A DNA stretch of 64,000 nt from Prorocentrum cordatum. Lineage: Eukaryota > Sar > Dinophyceae > Prorocentrales > Prorocentraceae. Location of the stretch: positions 336,788 through 400,787 of the forward strand of contig CAUYUJ010008591.1 in assembly GCA_963575745.1 (NCBI GenBank), read 5' to 3'. A model generated the notes under the pieces. It was given only the letters and a program-made list of their open reading frames with translations. It had not been told where the DNA came from and did no database searches. Shown here piece by piece: positions 30,546-39,780 of the stretch; the stretch's first letter is position 1; the number at the start of each line of letters is the position of its first letter. A program made the translations under genes and the position numbers.

Positions 30546-31056
30546 CGCGATGTCGAGGCAGCAGCAGGTTGAGACGCTAGTCGCTGACCTCATGGCTCGG
30601 GCGCGCAACACCTTCGAGCAGGACCTCGGGGTGGCGCGAGCGCTGGAGCATGCGAGATTCGCAGGGCGCGGGCCGGCGCCACCAGGGAGGGAGGGGTGGT
30701 GGTGGGCAGGGCCGGCGGAGAGCTGGCGCGGACTAGCGGGAGGGCCTCGTGCAGACGAGGTCGCGGCAGCGATCGGTCGGTTGGCGGCGGGCAGACAGCA
30801 CGCCGTGCTGCGCAGCGGCTTCTCTTGAGTCGACGGTGCTGGCGAGGCGACAGGTCTCGGCGGGGCTGGCGGATCCAGCGAGGCAAATGGGCTGTCACAT
30901 GGGTATCGCATCCCTGCTATGGGCGGTGAGGCAGTGCACGCCGAGGCATGAACAAGAGGCCCACGCGTCGTCCGCTCGATGGCCTGGTTGTGAGCTGTTT
31001 CGGCTGGCTTGGACATGGCCCAGTTGCAAGAAGCGCCGTGGGCTGAGGGGGCGGTC

Positions 31057-31340
31057 CAGGACTGTTGCGGGAACGATCAGCTTGGCGAGCGACCCTATCT
31101 CCGTGGTGCTGGCAGCGGTGATGCTGGGAGAGCTGCGGCGCTACCATGGCGTGCCCACGTACCTGGCCTTTCTGGACCTCGAGTGGGGGTTTGACGCTGC
31201 TGTTCACAAAGGGATGTTGGTCAATTTGCCCGCGGCGAGGGTGCGCGGCAAGCATTGGCTGGTCCTGGGCGAGATCGTCCGGGAGGACAAGCAGGCCCTG
31301 GAACTCCACGGCCTCCTGACCCGTCGGTCGGAAGAAATGA
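31057..31340 (+). pseudogene. reverse transcriptase fragment
   Basis: The plus-strand frame reads LASDPISVVLAAVMLGEL, then TYLAFLDLEWGFDAAVHKGM, the first catalytic-Asp motif of a non-LTR reverse transcriptase, and KHWLVLGEIVREDKQALELH. The reading then degenerates, and neither the G-x-x-Q-G-D-P-L nor the Y-x-D-D motif follows. Upstream (30550-31050) the frames are weakly protein-like but interrupted. It is a fragment of a retroelement unrelated in detail to the LINE at 20-25 kb, on the other strand. Confidence 0.6.
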
Positions 31341-31700
31341 GTGCAACATATGAAACAGGACGGCGTTGTTTTTTCCTCTCTCTGACGGCGCCCATCGTCT
31401 CTCACAAGGTCTCCCAAGTCACCCCTCGACGATCTACCGGCCAGAACGACCAGCACCTTCGTACTGGTCTGTGGCCCCGAAGAGCCCACCGACAAAAAAA
31501 TCAGCGCGACGGGGAACGAATCTTTCGGACGCGGTGTGTGAGGGAGGGCTTGGCCGCTCTCTGTCCCTTGCACAGAGCTGGCGCCGACGCGTGCAATCAT
31601 CGCAAAAACTTATTCTGGGGGTCCTGCGTACTGGCACGACACGCGCCACACCGCCACCCTTCCGCAAATTCGCTCGCCGCGGACCGACCCTTGTCTCTGT
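31341..31700. other. no recognisable gene
   Basis: No repeat family or protein recognised between the reverse transcriptase fragment and a B element. Confidence 0.4.
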
Positions 31701-31905
31701 CGGCGGCGAGCGAGGGGGGGGAAATGAGAAGCAGAAGGCCTCCTGGAAGGCGGCGGGACTTCTCCGAAGCCCTCGCGCCTCCTGAGGAGTCGTCCTTCTG
31801 CCTCCGGGGAAGGCTCAGAGCACTCCTCAAGGAGGCCGGGGGGCTCCCGAGCAGACCCGAGAGGGCCTTCTCCCTCCGACTCTGCTCCCCCCTCGCTCGC
31901 CGCCG
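31701..31905. mobile_element. family B fold-back element, copy
   Basis: CGGCGGCGAGCGAGGGGGGG at the left, CCCTCGCTCGCCGCCG at the right. Arms include AGAAGGCCTCCTGGAAGGCG and its rough inverse. It ends 150 bp before the stop codon of the cyclase gene on the other strand. Confidence 0.85.
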
Positions 31906-32055
31906 ACTCCGGCTCTTCGGTCGTGGAGCGGCGGCGCGCGGCAGTTCCCCGGCCCCTGGCCAACCGGCCTGGCGGGCCGGGGCGGCGCGGCCGCCCTGTG
32001 GCTCCGGAAGGCGAGCCCCGTGCCCTCGCCCCGGCGGGCGCTGCGTCTGAGCGCC

Positions 32056-33318
32056 TCAGGGCTCGCCCGTGCCGCCCTTCGCGGGCGCGCCCTCGGCGGG
32101 GAAGCCCATGGAGACCAGCCACTCGTGCACGAGGCTGCAGGGGAACTTCGAGAGGTTGCTGGTCTTCGTCTCGACGACGTCGCCCATCTTCCTCAGGAGC
32201 ACGTCCGAGATCTCGTCCTCCGCCTCGCTCGTGATGCCGCGCTTGGAGTCCTGCATCGCGAGCGCCAGCACACGCTCGGCGCTGGGCCGTGGTTCGGGCA
32301 ACTTCCAACGGTGCAGCAGCAACATGCACAGCTTGTCGTGCTGCTCATGATCTTCACTCGACATGATCCCCAACTTCCTGGCCGCATACGAGCTCGACAT
32401 CATGCCGTAGGTCACCCCCAACCCGTGCGGCACGACACCGTCACCGTAGGCTTTCTCGATGGCGTGGGACACCGTGTGCCCGTACTCGAAGACCATCCCA
32501 GACGTCTTCTCGTAGGCGTCTTTCGCAAGGACCGTCATTTTGGCCTCGATACCCAAGACGAGCAACTTCATCAAAGCCTCGTCGTCCATCATGAACTCAT
32601 CGCCGGACCCACCGTGGCTGGAATTGATACGGTCCCTGGACAGCACTTCAGAGACACCGTCTGCGTACTTTCCTCCGAAAAGGCATGCGTTCTTCATAAG
32701 CTCTCCGATGCCTGAGAACATCTCGCCCCGAGGCAGAGTCCTGCAAAACGCAACGTCAATCAGGATCACCTGAGGTGCATAGAAGGAGCCGATGTTGTTC
32801 TTGCGCCCGTCGTAGCAGATGGAGGTCTTCAGCGAGGTGGTCACGTCGTGCATGGCAAGCAGCGTGGTGGGGACGTAGACCAGCTTCATCCCCCGGTACA
32901 GGATGGACGCGAACAGGCCCGTGACGTTCATGAGGGCACCGCCCCCGAAGGCGACGACGACGCTGCGCTTGGTGGCCCCGACGCGGAAGGCCCACTCCAT
33001 CAGCTCGGAGAGGTGCGCCCACGACTTGCACGCGTCGCCCGGAGGGAGCACGAACTTCTCCACGTCGGGGGAGTCCGGTGCACCGCCCCCGGGCAGCCCC
33101 TCCATGCAGCCCGTCTCGCCGAGGCCCGCGCAGGGCTGCGGGAGCAGAGGGTCGAAGAAGCCGCCGTGCAGGCCGTCGACGGTCTCGTCGCTGACGAGGA
33201 GGATCTTGTCAGGCTTAAACTCCACGATCTTGGCCAAGATCTCGGCCTGGATGTCGACACCGAGCATGCCCGGCACGGTGACACGGTCCGCGAAGACGAA
33301 CGAAAGCGGCTGCGCCAT
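32056..33318 (-). CDS. sugar-phosphate cyclase, 2-deoxy-scyllo-inosose synthase-like
   Basis: An intact 420-codon frame without introns. The start ATG at 33318 has a good context (TTGCCATGG), with an in-frame TAA about 60 bases upstream. Family: dehydroquinate synthase-like cyclases, which bind NAD and a divalent metal and turn a sugar phosphate into a carbocycle. Visible motifs: AFGGGALMNVTGLFASILYR (123-142, NAD site), VPTTLLAMHDVTTSLK (149-164), GKN-like RKNNIGSFYAP (172-182), metal ligands E206 (GIGELMKN), H281 (FEYGHTVSHAIE) and H298 (VPHGLG), and DSKRG (357-361). The combination LLAMHDVTTSLK, AKMTVLAKDAYEKTSGMVFE and FEYGHT is that of 2-deoxy-scyllo-inosose synthases, which convert glucose-6-phosphate; dehydroquinate synthases usually have L-N-x-G-H-T. 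It is ~50 residues longer than bacterial members, with insertions near 55-90 and 222-245. The substrate is inferred, not shown. Other cyclases (dehydroquinate, epi-valiolone, desmethyl-4-deoxygadusol synthases) fit less well. Confidence 0.88.
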   Translation of the reverse strand: MAQPLSFVFADRVTVPGMLGVDIQAEILAKIVEFKPDKILLVSDETVDGLHGGFFDPLLPQPCAGLGETGCMEGLPGGGAPDSPDVEKFVLPPGDACKSWAHLSELMEWAFRVGATKRSVVVAFGGGALMNVTGLFASILYRGMKLVYVPTTLLAMHDVTTSLKTSICYDGRKNNIGSFYAPQVILIDVAFCRTLPRGEMFSGIGELMKNACLFGGKYADGVSEVLSRDRINSSHGGSGDEFMMDDEALMKLLVLGIEAKMTVLAKDAYEKTSGMVFEYGHTVSHAIEKAYGDGVVPHGLGVTYGMMSSSYAARKLGIMSSEDHEQHDKLCMLLLHRWKLPEPRPSAERVLALAMQDSKRGITSEAEDEISDVLLRKMGDVVETKTSNLSKFPCSLVHEWLVSMGFPAEGAPAKGGTGEP

Positions 33319-33415
33319 GGCAACGGGTCCTCTGGCCGTCTTCCCCGAGAGGAGTGCTGAATGGAAAATTAGTTACTGGCTGTATTTGGCGAGCGAGCGA
33401 TTGCCAGCTCGTCGG

Positions 33416-33436
33416 CTTGAGCCAGAGTGGCGGCGG
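33416..33436 (-). other. degenerate spliced-leader relic upstream of the cyclase gene
   Basis: The minus strand reads CCGCCGCCACTCTGGCTC then AAG. Against the dinoflagellate leader it matches 17 of 21 positions, including an unbroken TGGCTCAAG end; the four differences are all to C. It lies about 100 bases upstream of the ATG and on the same strand, as expected for a gene that was reinserted from a trans-spliced mRNA. Chance similarity cannot be excluded. Confidence 0.55.
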
Positions 33437-33626
33437 AAGCATGAAGCAGGACGGCGTTGGGAATACATAGGGTTGCTGCCCACCCCCGAAAGAGGAGGGA
33501 AGAGGGGGAACCGCTAGATTATTGAAGTGAGAAGGCGCCCTAAAATCGATCGGGATCTGGACATCCAAGACTACCTTCTGTCAGCGACCGCCACAAGTTT
33601 ATGTATATGCCGCTGTTGGGTCTTCA

Positions 33627-33669
33627 AAACCAAACGCTCCGCTCGGCATCTGTTCGCTACGCGTAGTGG
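33627..33669. repeat. 43-bp direct repeat, left copy, flanking a B element
   Basis: AAACCAAACGCTCCGCTCGG, then CATCTGTTCGCTACGCGTAG, repeated at 33873-33915 with about three mismatches on the other side of the fold-back element. Confidence 0.85.
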
Positions 33670-33670
33670 C

Positions 33671-33867
33671 CAGCGGCGAGCAAGGGGGGGCCGTGACAAG
33701 GAGAAGGCCTTCTCAGAAGGCGGCGGAACTTCTTAGAAGCCCTCGCGTATTCTGAGAGGTTGTTATTGTCATCGGGGAAGGCTTCGAAAACTTGTCAAAG
33801 GCCGAGGTACTTCCGAGCCTTCTGAGAAGGCCTTCTCCTTCTAACTTCACCCTCTCGCTCGCCGCCG
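33671..33867. mobile_element. family B fold-back element, copy
   Basis: CAGCGGCGAGCAAGGGGGGG at the left, CTCTCGCTCGCCGCCG at the right; arms AGAAGGCCTTCTCAGAAGGC and the inverse. Bracketed by a 43-bp direct repeat. Confidence 0.85.
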
Positions 33868-33872
33868 CGTCG

Positions 33873-33915
33873 AAACCAAACGCTCCGCTCGGCATCTGCC
33901 CGCTACGCGCAGTGG
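33873..33915. repeat. 43-bp direct repeat, right copy
   Basis: AAACCAAACGCTCCGCTCGG, then CATCTGCCCGCTACGCGCAG; partner of 33627-33669. Confidence 0.85.
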
Positions 33916-34289
33916 GCAAGGGCAGGCTTCAAGCTCGGGGCGGACAGGTCAGCCTGCAAGGTGGTCGGCGGCGGCCCGCTGTGCGACGAGGAAATGGGGT
34001 GCGACGTGGTGCAGGCAATGATTTGGGCCCAGGGACACACAAAAAATACTTACCCTGGCGAGGTACCCAACCCCTGCGCAATGCGTGTCTGGAGTAGCTT
34101 GGGAGATTTGACGAGAAGGCGGCAGCGTGACATGGACGCATATACTTCTGCGAGCGGCATTCGGAAGGCTCGCCGGTTGACAATCAAGGGAAAAACAATG
34201 GGTGACTAAGTGAACCCCTGAGTCAGTAAGAAGGACGCCAGGTCCAACAGGACACTGTGGGCAAGGGGCTCGAAACGCCGGCGGGGCAG

Positions 34290-35155
34290 CAACACCATGA
34301 CATGGCCGCTCAGGGACGGCGAGGTCCCGCTCAAGTCTGCGCAGTGCCTCACTCCGCTGGACCCACCAGCAGCCTTCGAAAGTGGCGAGCCCACCAGCAG
34401 CCCTCGAAAGTGGCGGCACTTTCGCAGATCGCAGCCACCCAAGGGACGGCGAGGTCTCGCTCAGGTCTGCGCGGTGCCTCACTCCGCTGGACCCACCAGA
34501 GCCCTCGAAAGTGGCGACACTTTCGCAGATCGCAGCCCCCCAACGACGACGAGGCCTACCTCAGGTCCGTGCGGTGCCTCGCTCACCCACCAGCAGCCCT
34601 CGAAAGTGGCGACACTTTCGCAGATCGCAGCCACCCAAGGGACGGCGAGGTCTACCTCAGGTCTGCGTGTTGCCTCACTCCGCTGGACCCACCAGCAGCC
34701 CTCGAAAGTGGCGACACTTTCGCAGATCGCAGCCCCCCAGCGACGGCGAGATCTTCCTCAGGTCCGCGCGGTGCCTCACTCTGCTGGACCCACAAGCAGC
34801 CCTCGAAAATGGAGACAATTTCGCAGATCGCAGCCCAACAGGGACGGCAAGGTCTACCTCAGGTCCGCGCGGTGCCTCACTCCGCTGAACCCACCAGCAG
34901 CCCTCGAAAGTGGCGACACTTTCGCAGATCGCAGCCCCCCAACGACGACGAGGCCTACCTCAGGTCCGTGCGGTGCCCCACTCCGCTGGACCCACCAGCA
35001 GCCCTCGAAAGGGGCGACACTTTCGCAGATCGCAGCCCCCCAACGACGACGAGGTCTACCTCAGGTCCGTGCGGTGCCCCACTCCGCTGGACCCACCAGC
35101 AGCCCTCGAAAGTGGCGACACTTTCGCAGATCGCAGCCCCCCAGCGACGGCGAAG
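34290..35155. repeat. ~100-bp tandem repeat, about eight units
   Basis: Each unit contains CTCACTCCGCTGGACCCACC, AGCAGCCCTCGAAAGTGGCG, ACACTTTCGCAGATCGCAGC and a CAACGACGACGAGG variant. CGAAAGTGGCGACACTTTCG in every unit is an 8-bp stem with a 4-base loop. Units vary at a few sites (ACGACGACGAGG against GGGACGGCGAGG), and variants alternate, which suggests higher-order duplication. The frame across it is open but is only a repeat translation. Confidence 0.9.
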
Positions 35156-35467
35156 AGAGGGCAGGAAGCGGGAGGAGGCGGGAGGAGGGAGACGCGACCG
35201 CAGTGCTCTATTCAAAACGAATGCCCAACCGAGGAGAGTTGGGAAATAGACACCAATGGGGAACCGAACTCTGTACACCAATGTTTTGCGGGCCCCGCAC
35301 TGAAATTCGCACAAGAAACCGGATCCTGGGGTATACGGGATCCTGGTGCATACGTTGTTCGCTGCTGTCCGTCGTGGACGGAAACAACAAGTATACACCA
35401 CACCACCCCGACGTCGCCCCCGATCCTCAAAAAGTCATGGGACTAAAAACAGCCCACCACTGGTCAT

Positions 35468-35530
35468 ACACACATATATATATATATATATGTATATGTA
35501 CATATGTGTGTACATATGTACGTACATATA
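35468..35530. repeat. TATATA/TACATA tract
   Basis: ATATATATATATATATATGT followed by ACATATGTGTGTACATATGT. Confidence 0.9.
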
Positions 35531-35747
35531 TGATCCAGTTCCCGAACCAATCCCAACAATCCGAATACTTGTTCCATCTGTTCTGGGTGTTCGTCTTCAC
35601 CCCGCTTCCCATATGTTCCCGAATGTTCCCAGACTTGTGCAGACAAGGAAGGTCATGGGCATCACGGCATCATCGTGGACGCCGAGCTGTCCTTTCAGCC
35701 GTTCGGCGCTGAGATCCTAGCTGAGGGCAGGGGTAGATTCGAGCCGT

Positions 35748-35890
35748 ACAGCCAACCCCTACCAAGGACGCACGATAAGGATGCAAGGGCCTTGGAAGGT
35801 CCTGTCGACACTTTGCGAGCGGGGCGCGGCTAGCGAAAGCGGCCAAGGACCGGCCGAAAGGGAATGATGCAAGGGCAACCCTGGGACACG
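35748..35890. repeat. dispersed ~130-bp repeat, copy 2
   Basis: Shares AAGGATGCAAGGGCCTTGGA, CGACACTTTGCGAGCGGGGC and ATGCAAGGGCAACCCTGG-like sequence with 8113-8240. Confidence 0.6.
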
Positions 35891-36118
35891 GCTCATCCTT
35901 GCCAGGCGGTTTGTCTGCACAGAGCGACGGCGGCAGGCAGCTTCCTTCTCCCAGCGCCAGCGGCACAGGCTCCCCTCCAGGAGGAGCCGGGCGCCCTTTT
36001 CGGTGCCGCGGTGCTCGCGGGGGCCGAGGACGCCCTCAACGGCATGCAGAGCAAAGGGGCGCGCGCTGTGCTGGGCTGCCGGCGAGGCCCGCCACTGAAC
36101 TGAGCTTCGTGCGTTGCC

Positions 36119-36186
36119 AGGAGGAGGAGGAGGAGGAGGAGGAGGAGGAGGAGGAAGAGGAGGAGGAGGAGGAGGAGGAGGAGGAG
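36119..36186. repeat. (GAG)n microsatellite
   Basis: GAG run with one AAG step. Confidence 0.95.
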
Positions 36187-37289
36187 CCTGGCAACCGCGC
36201 CGCGGCAGCACCCTGCCCGCGAGCTCTGGCAGGAGCCAAAGGGCGTGGCGGCGGCAGCGACGGCCTCGGTCTGCATGTGGCGGGCGGCCGGGAAGCCGCT
36301 CCGAGCGATCAAGGAGCGCAACACTTCACCAAGCCGCTGGTGACAACTGAGACGGCAATGACACTGGCAATGCTGCGGAATTGCAGTCGCAATGCTCGAG
36401 TCTTGAAAGGAGGCGGCACAACTGTTTTCTCACCCTGAGGTGTTTAGCACAACGAATTCTGAAGTCTGGGTAAGTCATGCCTGCTTTCACAGCCGATTCG
36501 GCTTGAAAGCAGGGTGAAAAAAGGCACGACTGCCTTCAACAGCTCATGGGCTCCTCGTCGCGTCAGGCGTGCGGCCCAATTGCCACAACGCACATGATGC
36601 CATACGAGTGTGCCGAGGCTGCCATCACACAAACCCTTCCCGTTGTCTGACAAACGGGTCACGATCGCAACAATATCTGATACCACGACGACCCACACTC
36701 TAAGACAAATCGTCCGTAATCCTTGATGAACGTATTCCACCAACAGGCCTGGACGCAGATTTCCTGCCCGTCTGTACCCGCCTGCGAAACTTCAAGAAGA
36801 TATGACACGTGCTCTCACGCTGCGATTCATCACCCAGGACCGGTGTTTCATCCTGAGACATCTTGTGGACGGTCTCGAGGCCAGGTGGGGGCCTCCAGAG
36901 GCCGAAAATAGCAGAACACCACGCCTGAGAAGGCCCGCCCCTCCACGCTTTCCCCACGCTCGCCGCGGATGTGCGCCCCGGAGGTCTGGACCACTTCCTC
37001 AGGGCCGGTTTCTCGCCCTGAGTCGTTCTTTGATGGTCCCGAAGCCCAACGAGGGCCCCCAGAGGCCGAAAGCGGCCAGAAACCTGCGGCTCCAACTGTC
37101 GGGAGCGTCGGATCTTTGGGCAGATCGCCGATGACGTCTCCTGCCGGGACCTGGGGCCAGACGCAGAGAGTCCGACTCCGAGGACGACGACGTCTGCCTC
37201 TGGGGGCCCGCCGGGCGCGCGCCGCTGGCGCTGCGGGCCCCAGCGACCTCCTGCTGATCGCCCCCCGAAGTCTCGCCGCCGCCGATGTG
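36187..37289. other. no recognisable gene
   Basis: Unique-looking GC-rich sequence. 36430-36740 is less GC-rich and has a minus-strand frame with a hydrophobic stretch that I cannot assign. No repeat family recognised. Confidence 0.35.
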
Positions 37290-37345
37290 CGCTCCTCCAC
37301 CCTCCTCCTCCTGCTCCTCCTGTTCCTCCTGTTCCTCCTGCTCCA

Positions 37346-37396
<51 letters not shown>

Positions 37397-37545
37397 CCTC
37401 CTCCTCCTCCTCCTCCTCCTCCTCCTCCTTCTCCTTCTTCTCCTCCTCCCCCTCCTCCCCCTCCTCCTCCTCCGCGTCCTCCTCCTCCTCCTCCTCCTCC
37501 TCCTCCTCCTCCTCCTTGTCCTCCTCCTCCTTGTCCTCCCCCACC
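37290..37545. repeat. (CTC)n/(CTGCTC)n microsatellite
   Basis: CTCCTGTTCCTC, then CTGCTC hexamers, then CTC. Confidence 0.95.
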
Positions 37546-37702
37546 TCCTCCGCCTGCCTCCTTCTGCCTGCCTGCCTGCCGGTCTGCCCCACCCCGCAAG
37601 TCCCCCAGTGCTGCAGTCAGCCGTGGCGGCCACGCGCCGCTCACTCACCCGGGGCCCTGCTTCGGTCTGGGCCGCATCGCGGTGATCACCTCGCCAAGGG
37701 GG

Positions 37703-37877
37703 GAGGAGGAGGAGGAGGGGGAGGAGGAGGAGGAGGAGGAGGAGGAGGAGGAGGACGAGGAGGAGGAGGGAGGAGGAGGAGGAGGAGGAGAAGGGAGGGT
37801 GGAGGATGGAGGAGGAGGAGGAGGAGGAGGAGGAGGAGGAGGAGGAGGAGGAGGAGGAGGAGGAGGAGGAGGAGGAG
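37703..37877. repeat. (GAG)n microsatellite
   Basis: Long GAG run. It is inverted relative to 37290-37545, 160 bp away, so the two could pair. Confidence 0.95.
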
Positions 37878-37949
37878 AGGGAGCGCAGCGCCTCACGCGT
37901 GTCTCCCGAGCGGCCGCGTGCGCGACCGACGAGTGACAGCGTGGCGCCC

Positions 37950-38195
37950 TCACGCCGTGGTAGCGCAAAGGGCAAGGTAAAAGAAAGTGTGGAGGGATGA
38001 CCACTCGTGGATGAAGCAGTCCAGGGGCAGGTAGACCAACACGCGGAGGAAGGCCCACACGCGGACGAAGAACAACCCGCCGAACATGAAGCAGGAGAGC
38101 GCCACGGGGACGCCAGTGACGGGGAGGACATAGAAGCCGGCCCTCCATCGTGTGACCCACAACCCCGAAGCATCGCTCAGCCAAAGAGGGAACAC
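37950..38195 (-). CDS. membrane-protein exon, second piece
   Basis: The minus-strand frame reads WRAGFYVLPVTGVPVALSCF, MFGGLFFVRVWAFLRVLVYL and FIHEWSSLHTFFYLALCA: two or three strongly hydrophobic segments with short loops, unlike any repeat translation. No family recognised. With the hydrophobic piece at 39540-39780 on the same strand it may form one gene of a multi-span membrane protein, interrupted by 38200-39530. Splice borders are not clear. Confidence 0.45.
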   Translation of the reverse strand: MFPLWLSDASGLWVTRWRAGFYVLPVTGVPVALSCFMFGGLFFVRVWAFLRVLVYLPLDCFIHEWSSLHTFFYLALCATTA

Positions 38196-38219
38196 CGAGG
38201 GATAGCAAGCACCTCATAT

Positions 38220-39530
38220 CGGAGAGAGATGCTGCCACTCGCTCCGTGGATGGAAGGTCATGGAGCAACCTGCAAACTGGTAGGGAGGGTCCCAGTCGAC
38301 AAAGAGCACCATATTCCTCTGTATGGCCGAAGCCTCCCACCATGAAGTCGACGCTGTGCACTGTGCCGCACAGGCCCAAGGGTATGGCGGAGAGGCGAGG
38401 GCGGCCACGCCGCTTGCCAGGACCAGATGTCACCAAACGGCCACTGGCTTTGACCCTCATGCCAGTGTGCAGGGTCCTGGTAGCGGCAGTTGCGCCGTGA
38501 GCCTCACCATGGGTTCGGCTCACGGTCATCGCCCCGCTAGCTTCGCCATGGGCTTGGTTAGCTGGGTGCGGTTTGTTATTGTGCCTTTGACTTGAAGCAC
38601 CAGCAGCGCCTCGATCAGTGAGACTGCACGGACCCTCGTGGACCTCATCAACCTCCACACGATGAGCCTCGGAGAACGCATCAGCCGTCACCCCGAATGG
38701 CTGCCCGGTGCTTCCAGCAGAGTTGCCGCGCGATCCCTGCCCCGTGACTCGAGCGTCCACGGGGGCACAGGCAGGCAGCCGTGCGGCAGGCCTGATCGGC
38801 CAGACCGCCGACTCAGGCGTGGCTCTCGATGCGAACACGCCTGTCAAGTCGGTTGGGCTGGCAGTCGTAAAGGGCCCCACCTTGGCGCTTGCATCATGGA
38901 CGCACGCCCTTTCAGTCTTCACGCCAACGGTGGTCCCGAAAATCCCAGTGAACAAACGTACGGTCCTTGTCTCTGTACCAGCTTTCGCATCCTGGATACT
39001 TCCGCGTTGTCCTTGCAAACCACCATCGCGCCGAACGGAAGTACAGAGGGCTGACTGCATCACTGGATTATTGTCGCTGGTCTTCGACTGGGCCTCTCTG
39101 GGCCCTTCCCCCGACTTCGCGTCAGAGAGCTCCGAGGTAAACACTTGGGACACCTGGGCAATAGGTGGACCGACAGAGCCGCCATCGTCGAGCCCACCAA
39201 CCTTGCCAGCTTTATCCGTAGGACACTTCACCGGAGCCATAGGGAAGGGCGTCTCCGGCCCTGTGATGTCTGCGGTGCCTGCGCCATGGGCGCACACGCC
39301 CTCAGCTAAACCCGCGCCAGGAACAAGTGGTGAGGGTCCAATGGGGACCGCATCGCAGGGGACGGAGGCTCGGCGCTCATGGAGCGTCGATCCATGTTTG
39401 ACCTCATGTTCGACCTCGTCCGCTTCCTTGGGTTTACGCGCCCCTTTGACACGCCGTCGACGACGAGGCGTAGCCATAAGAGCACCCGACTGGGCAGGAG
39501 GTGCGGTAGGTAGAGCGACAGCTCGTGGAT
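38220..39530 (-). CDS. long open frame of unknown origin between two membrane-protein pieces
   Basis: An open minus-strand frame of over 430 codons with ordinary amino-acid use. It has an internal Met followed by a basic stretch (MATPRRRRRVKGARKPKEAD, about 39480), then VRLFTGIFGTTVGVKTERAC and, near the end, KRRGRPRLSAIPLGLCGTVH and SVDFMVGGFGHTEEYGALC. The K-R-R-G-R-P-R string resembles an AT-hook. The product is not recognised. Options: an intron that happens to stay open, an inserted element with its own gene, or part of the host protein. The plus strand is also open here over 290 codons, which weakens any coding claim. Confidence 0.3.
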
Positions 39531-39539
39531 CTGGAGCAC

Positions 39540-39780
39540 CTGCTAAAGGCAGTTGCACACCGCCTCGGAGGTGCAGCCCAGCTTGATGACCACGCTCAAC
39601 ATCGTGAGGAAGAACCTGGGCACCTTGAAGGTCCACTGGTAGATGATCGCACTCTCCATCGCGAGGAAGAGCATGTGCACCAGGAAGGTCGTCTGGCGGA
39701 AGTCCAGCGACTGGGGGAAGATCTGCACAAGGTGGATGACCACGCGCACCATCTTGAGGTACACGCACGCCATGGACACC
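39540..39780 (-). CDS. membrane-protein exon, first piece
   Basis: The minus-strand frame reads MACVYLKMVRVVIHLVQIFP, TTFLVHMLFLAMESAIIYQW and FFLTMLSVVIKLGCTSEAVC. Hydrophobic helices with charged loops give the look of a channel or transporter segment. The reading stops at a TAG (CTGCCTTTAG). In the next frame LQIHELSLYLPHLLPSRVLL continues the membrane-protein character to about 39480, so a frameshift or a misread splice site lies near 39545. Confidence 0.45.

Noticed and set aside
32056-33318. Plain dehydroquinate synthase (aroB) for the cyclase gene
   Set aside because: The metal-site phrase is FEYGHT and the loop is LLAMHDVTTSLK, which fit deoxy-inosose synthases better than dehydroquinate synthases. 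Kept as the main alternative only.
32848-33517. Plus-strand frames opposite the cyclase gene
   Set aside because: Antisense shadows created by the third-position GC of the real gene.
34290-35155. CRISPR-like array
   Set aside because: The ~100-bp units are repeated over their whole length with no unique spacers, and the genome is eukaryotic.
35468-35530. TATA-type promoter
   Set aside because: It is a long TATATA/TACATA microsatellite with no gene after it, and dinoflagellate promoters are not known to use a classical TATA box.
34257-35712. Frames of 330 and 471 codons over the 34-35 kb satellite
   Set aside because: They repeat one ~33-residue phrase, and all three plus frames are open. 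A tandem repeat, not a gene.
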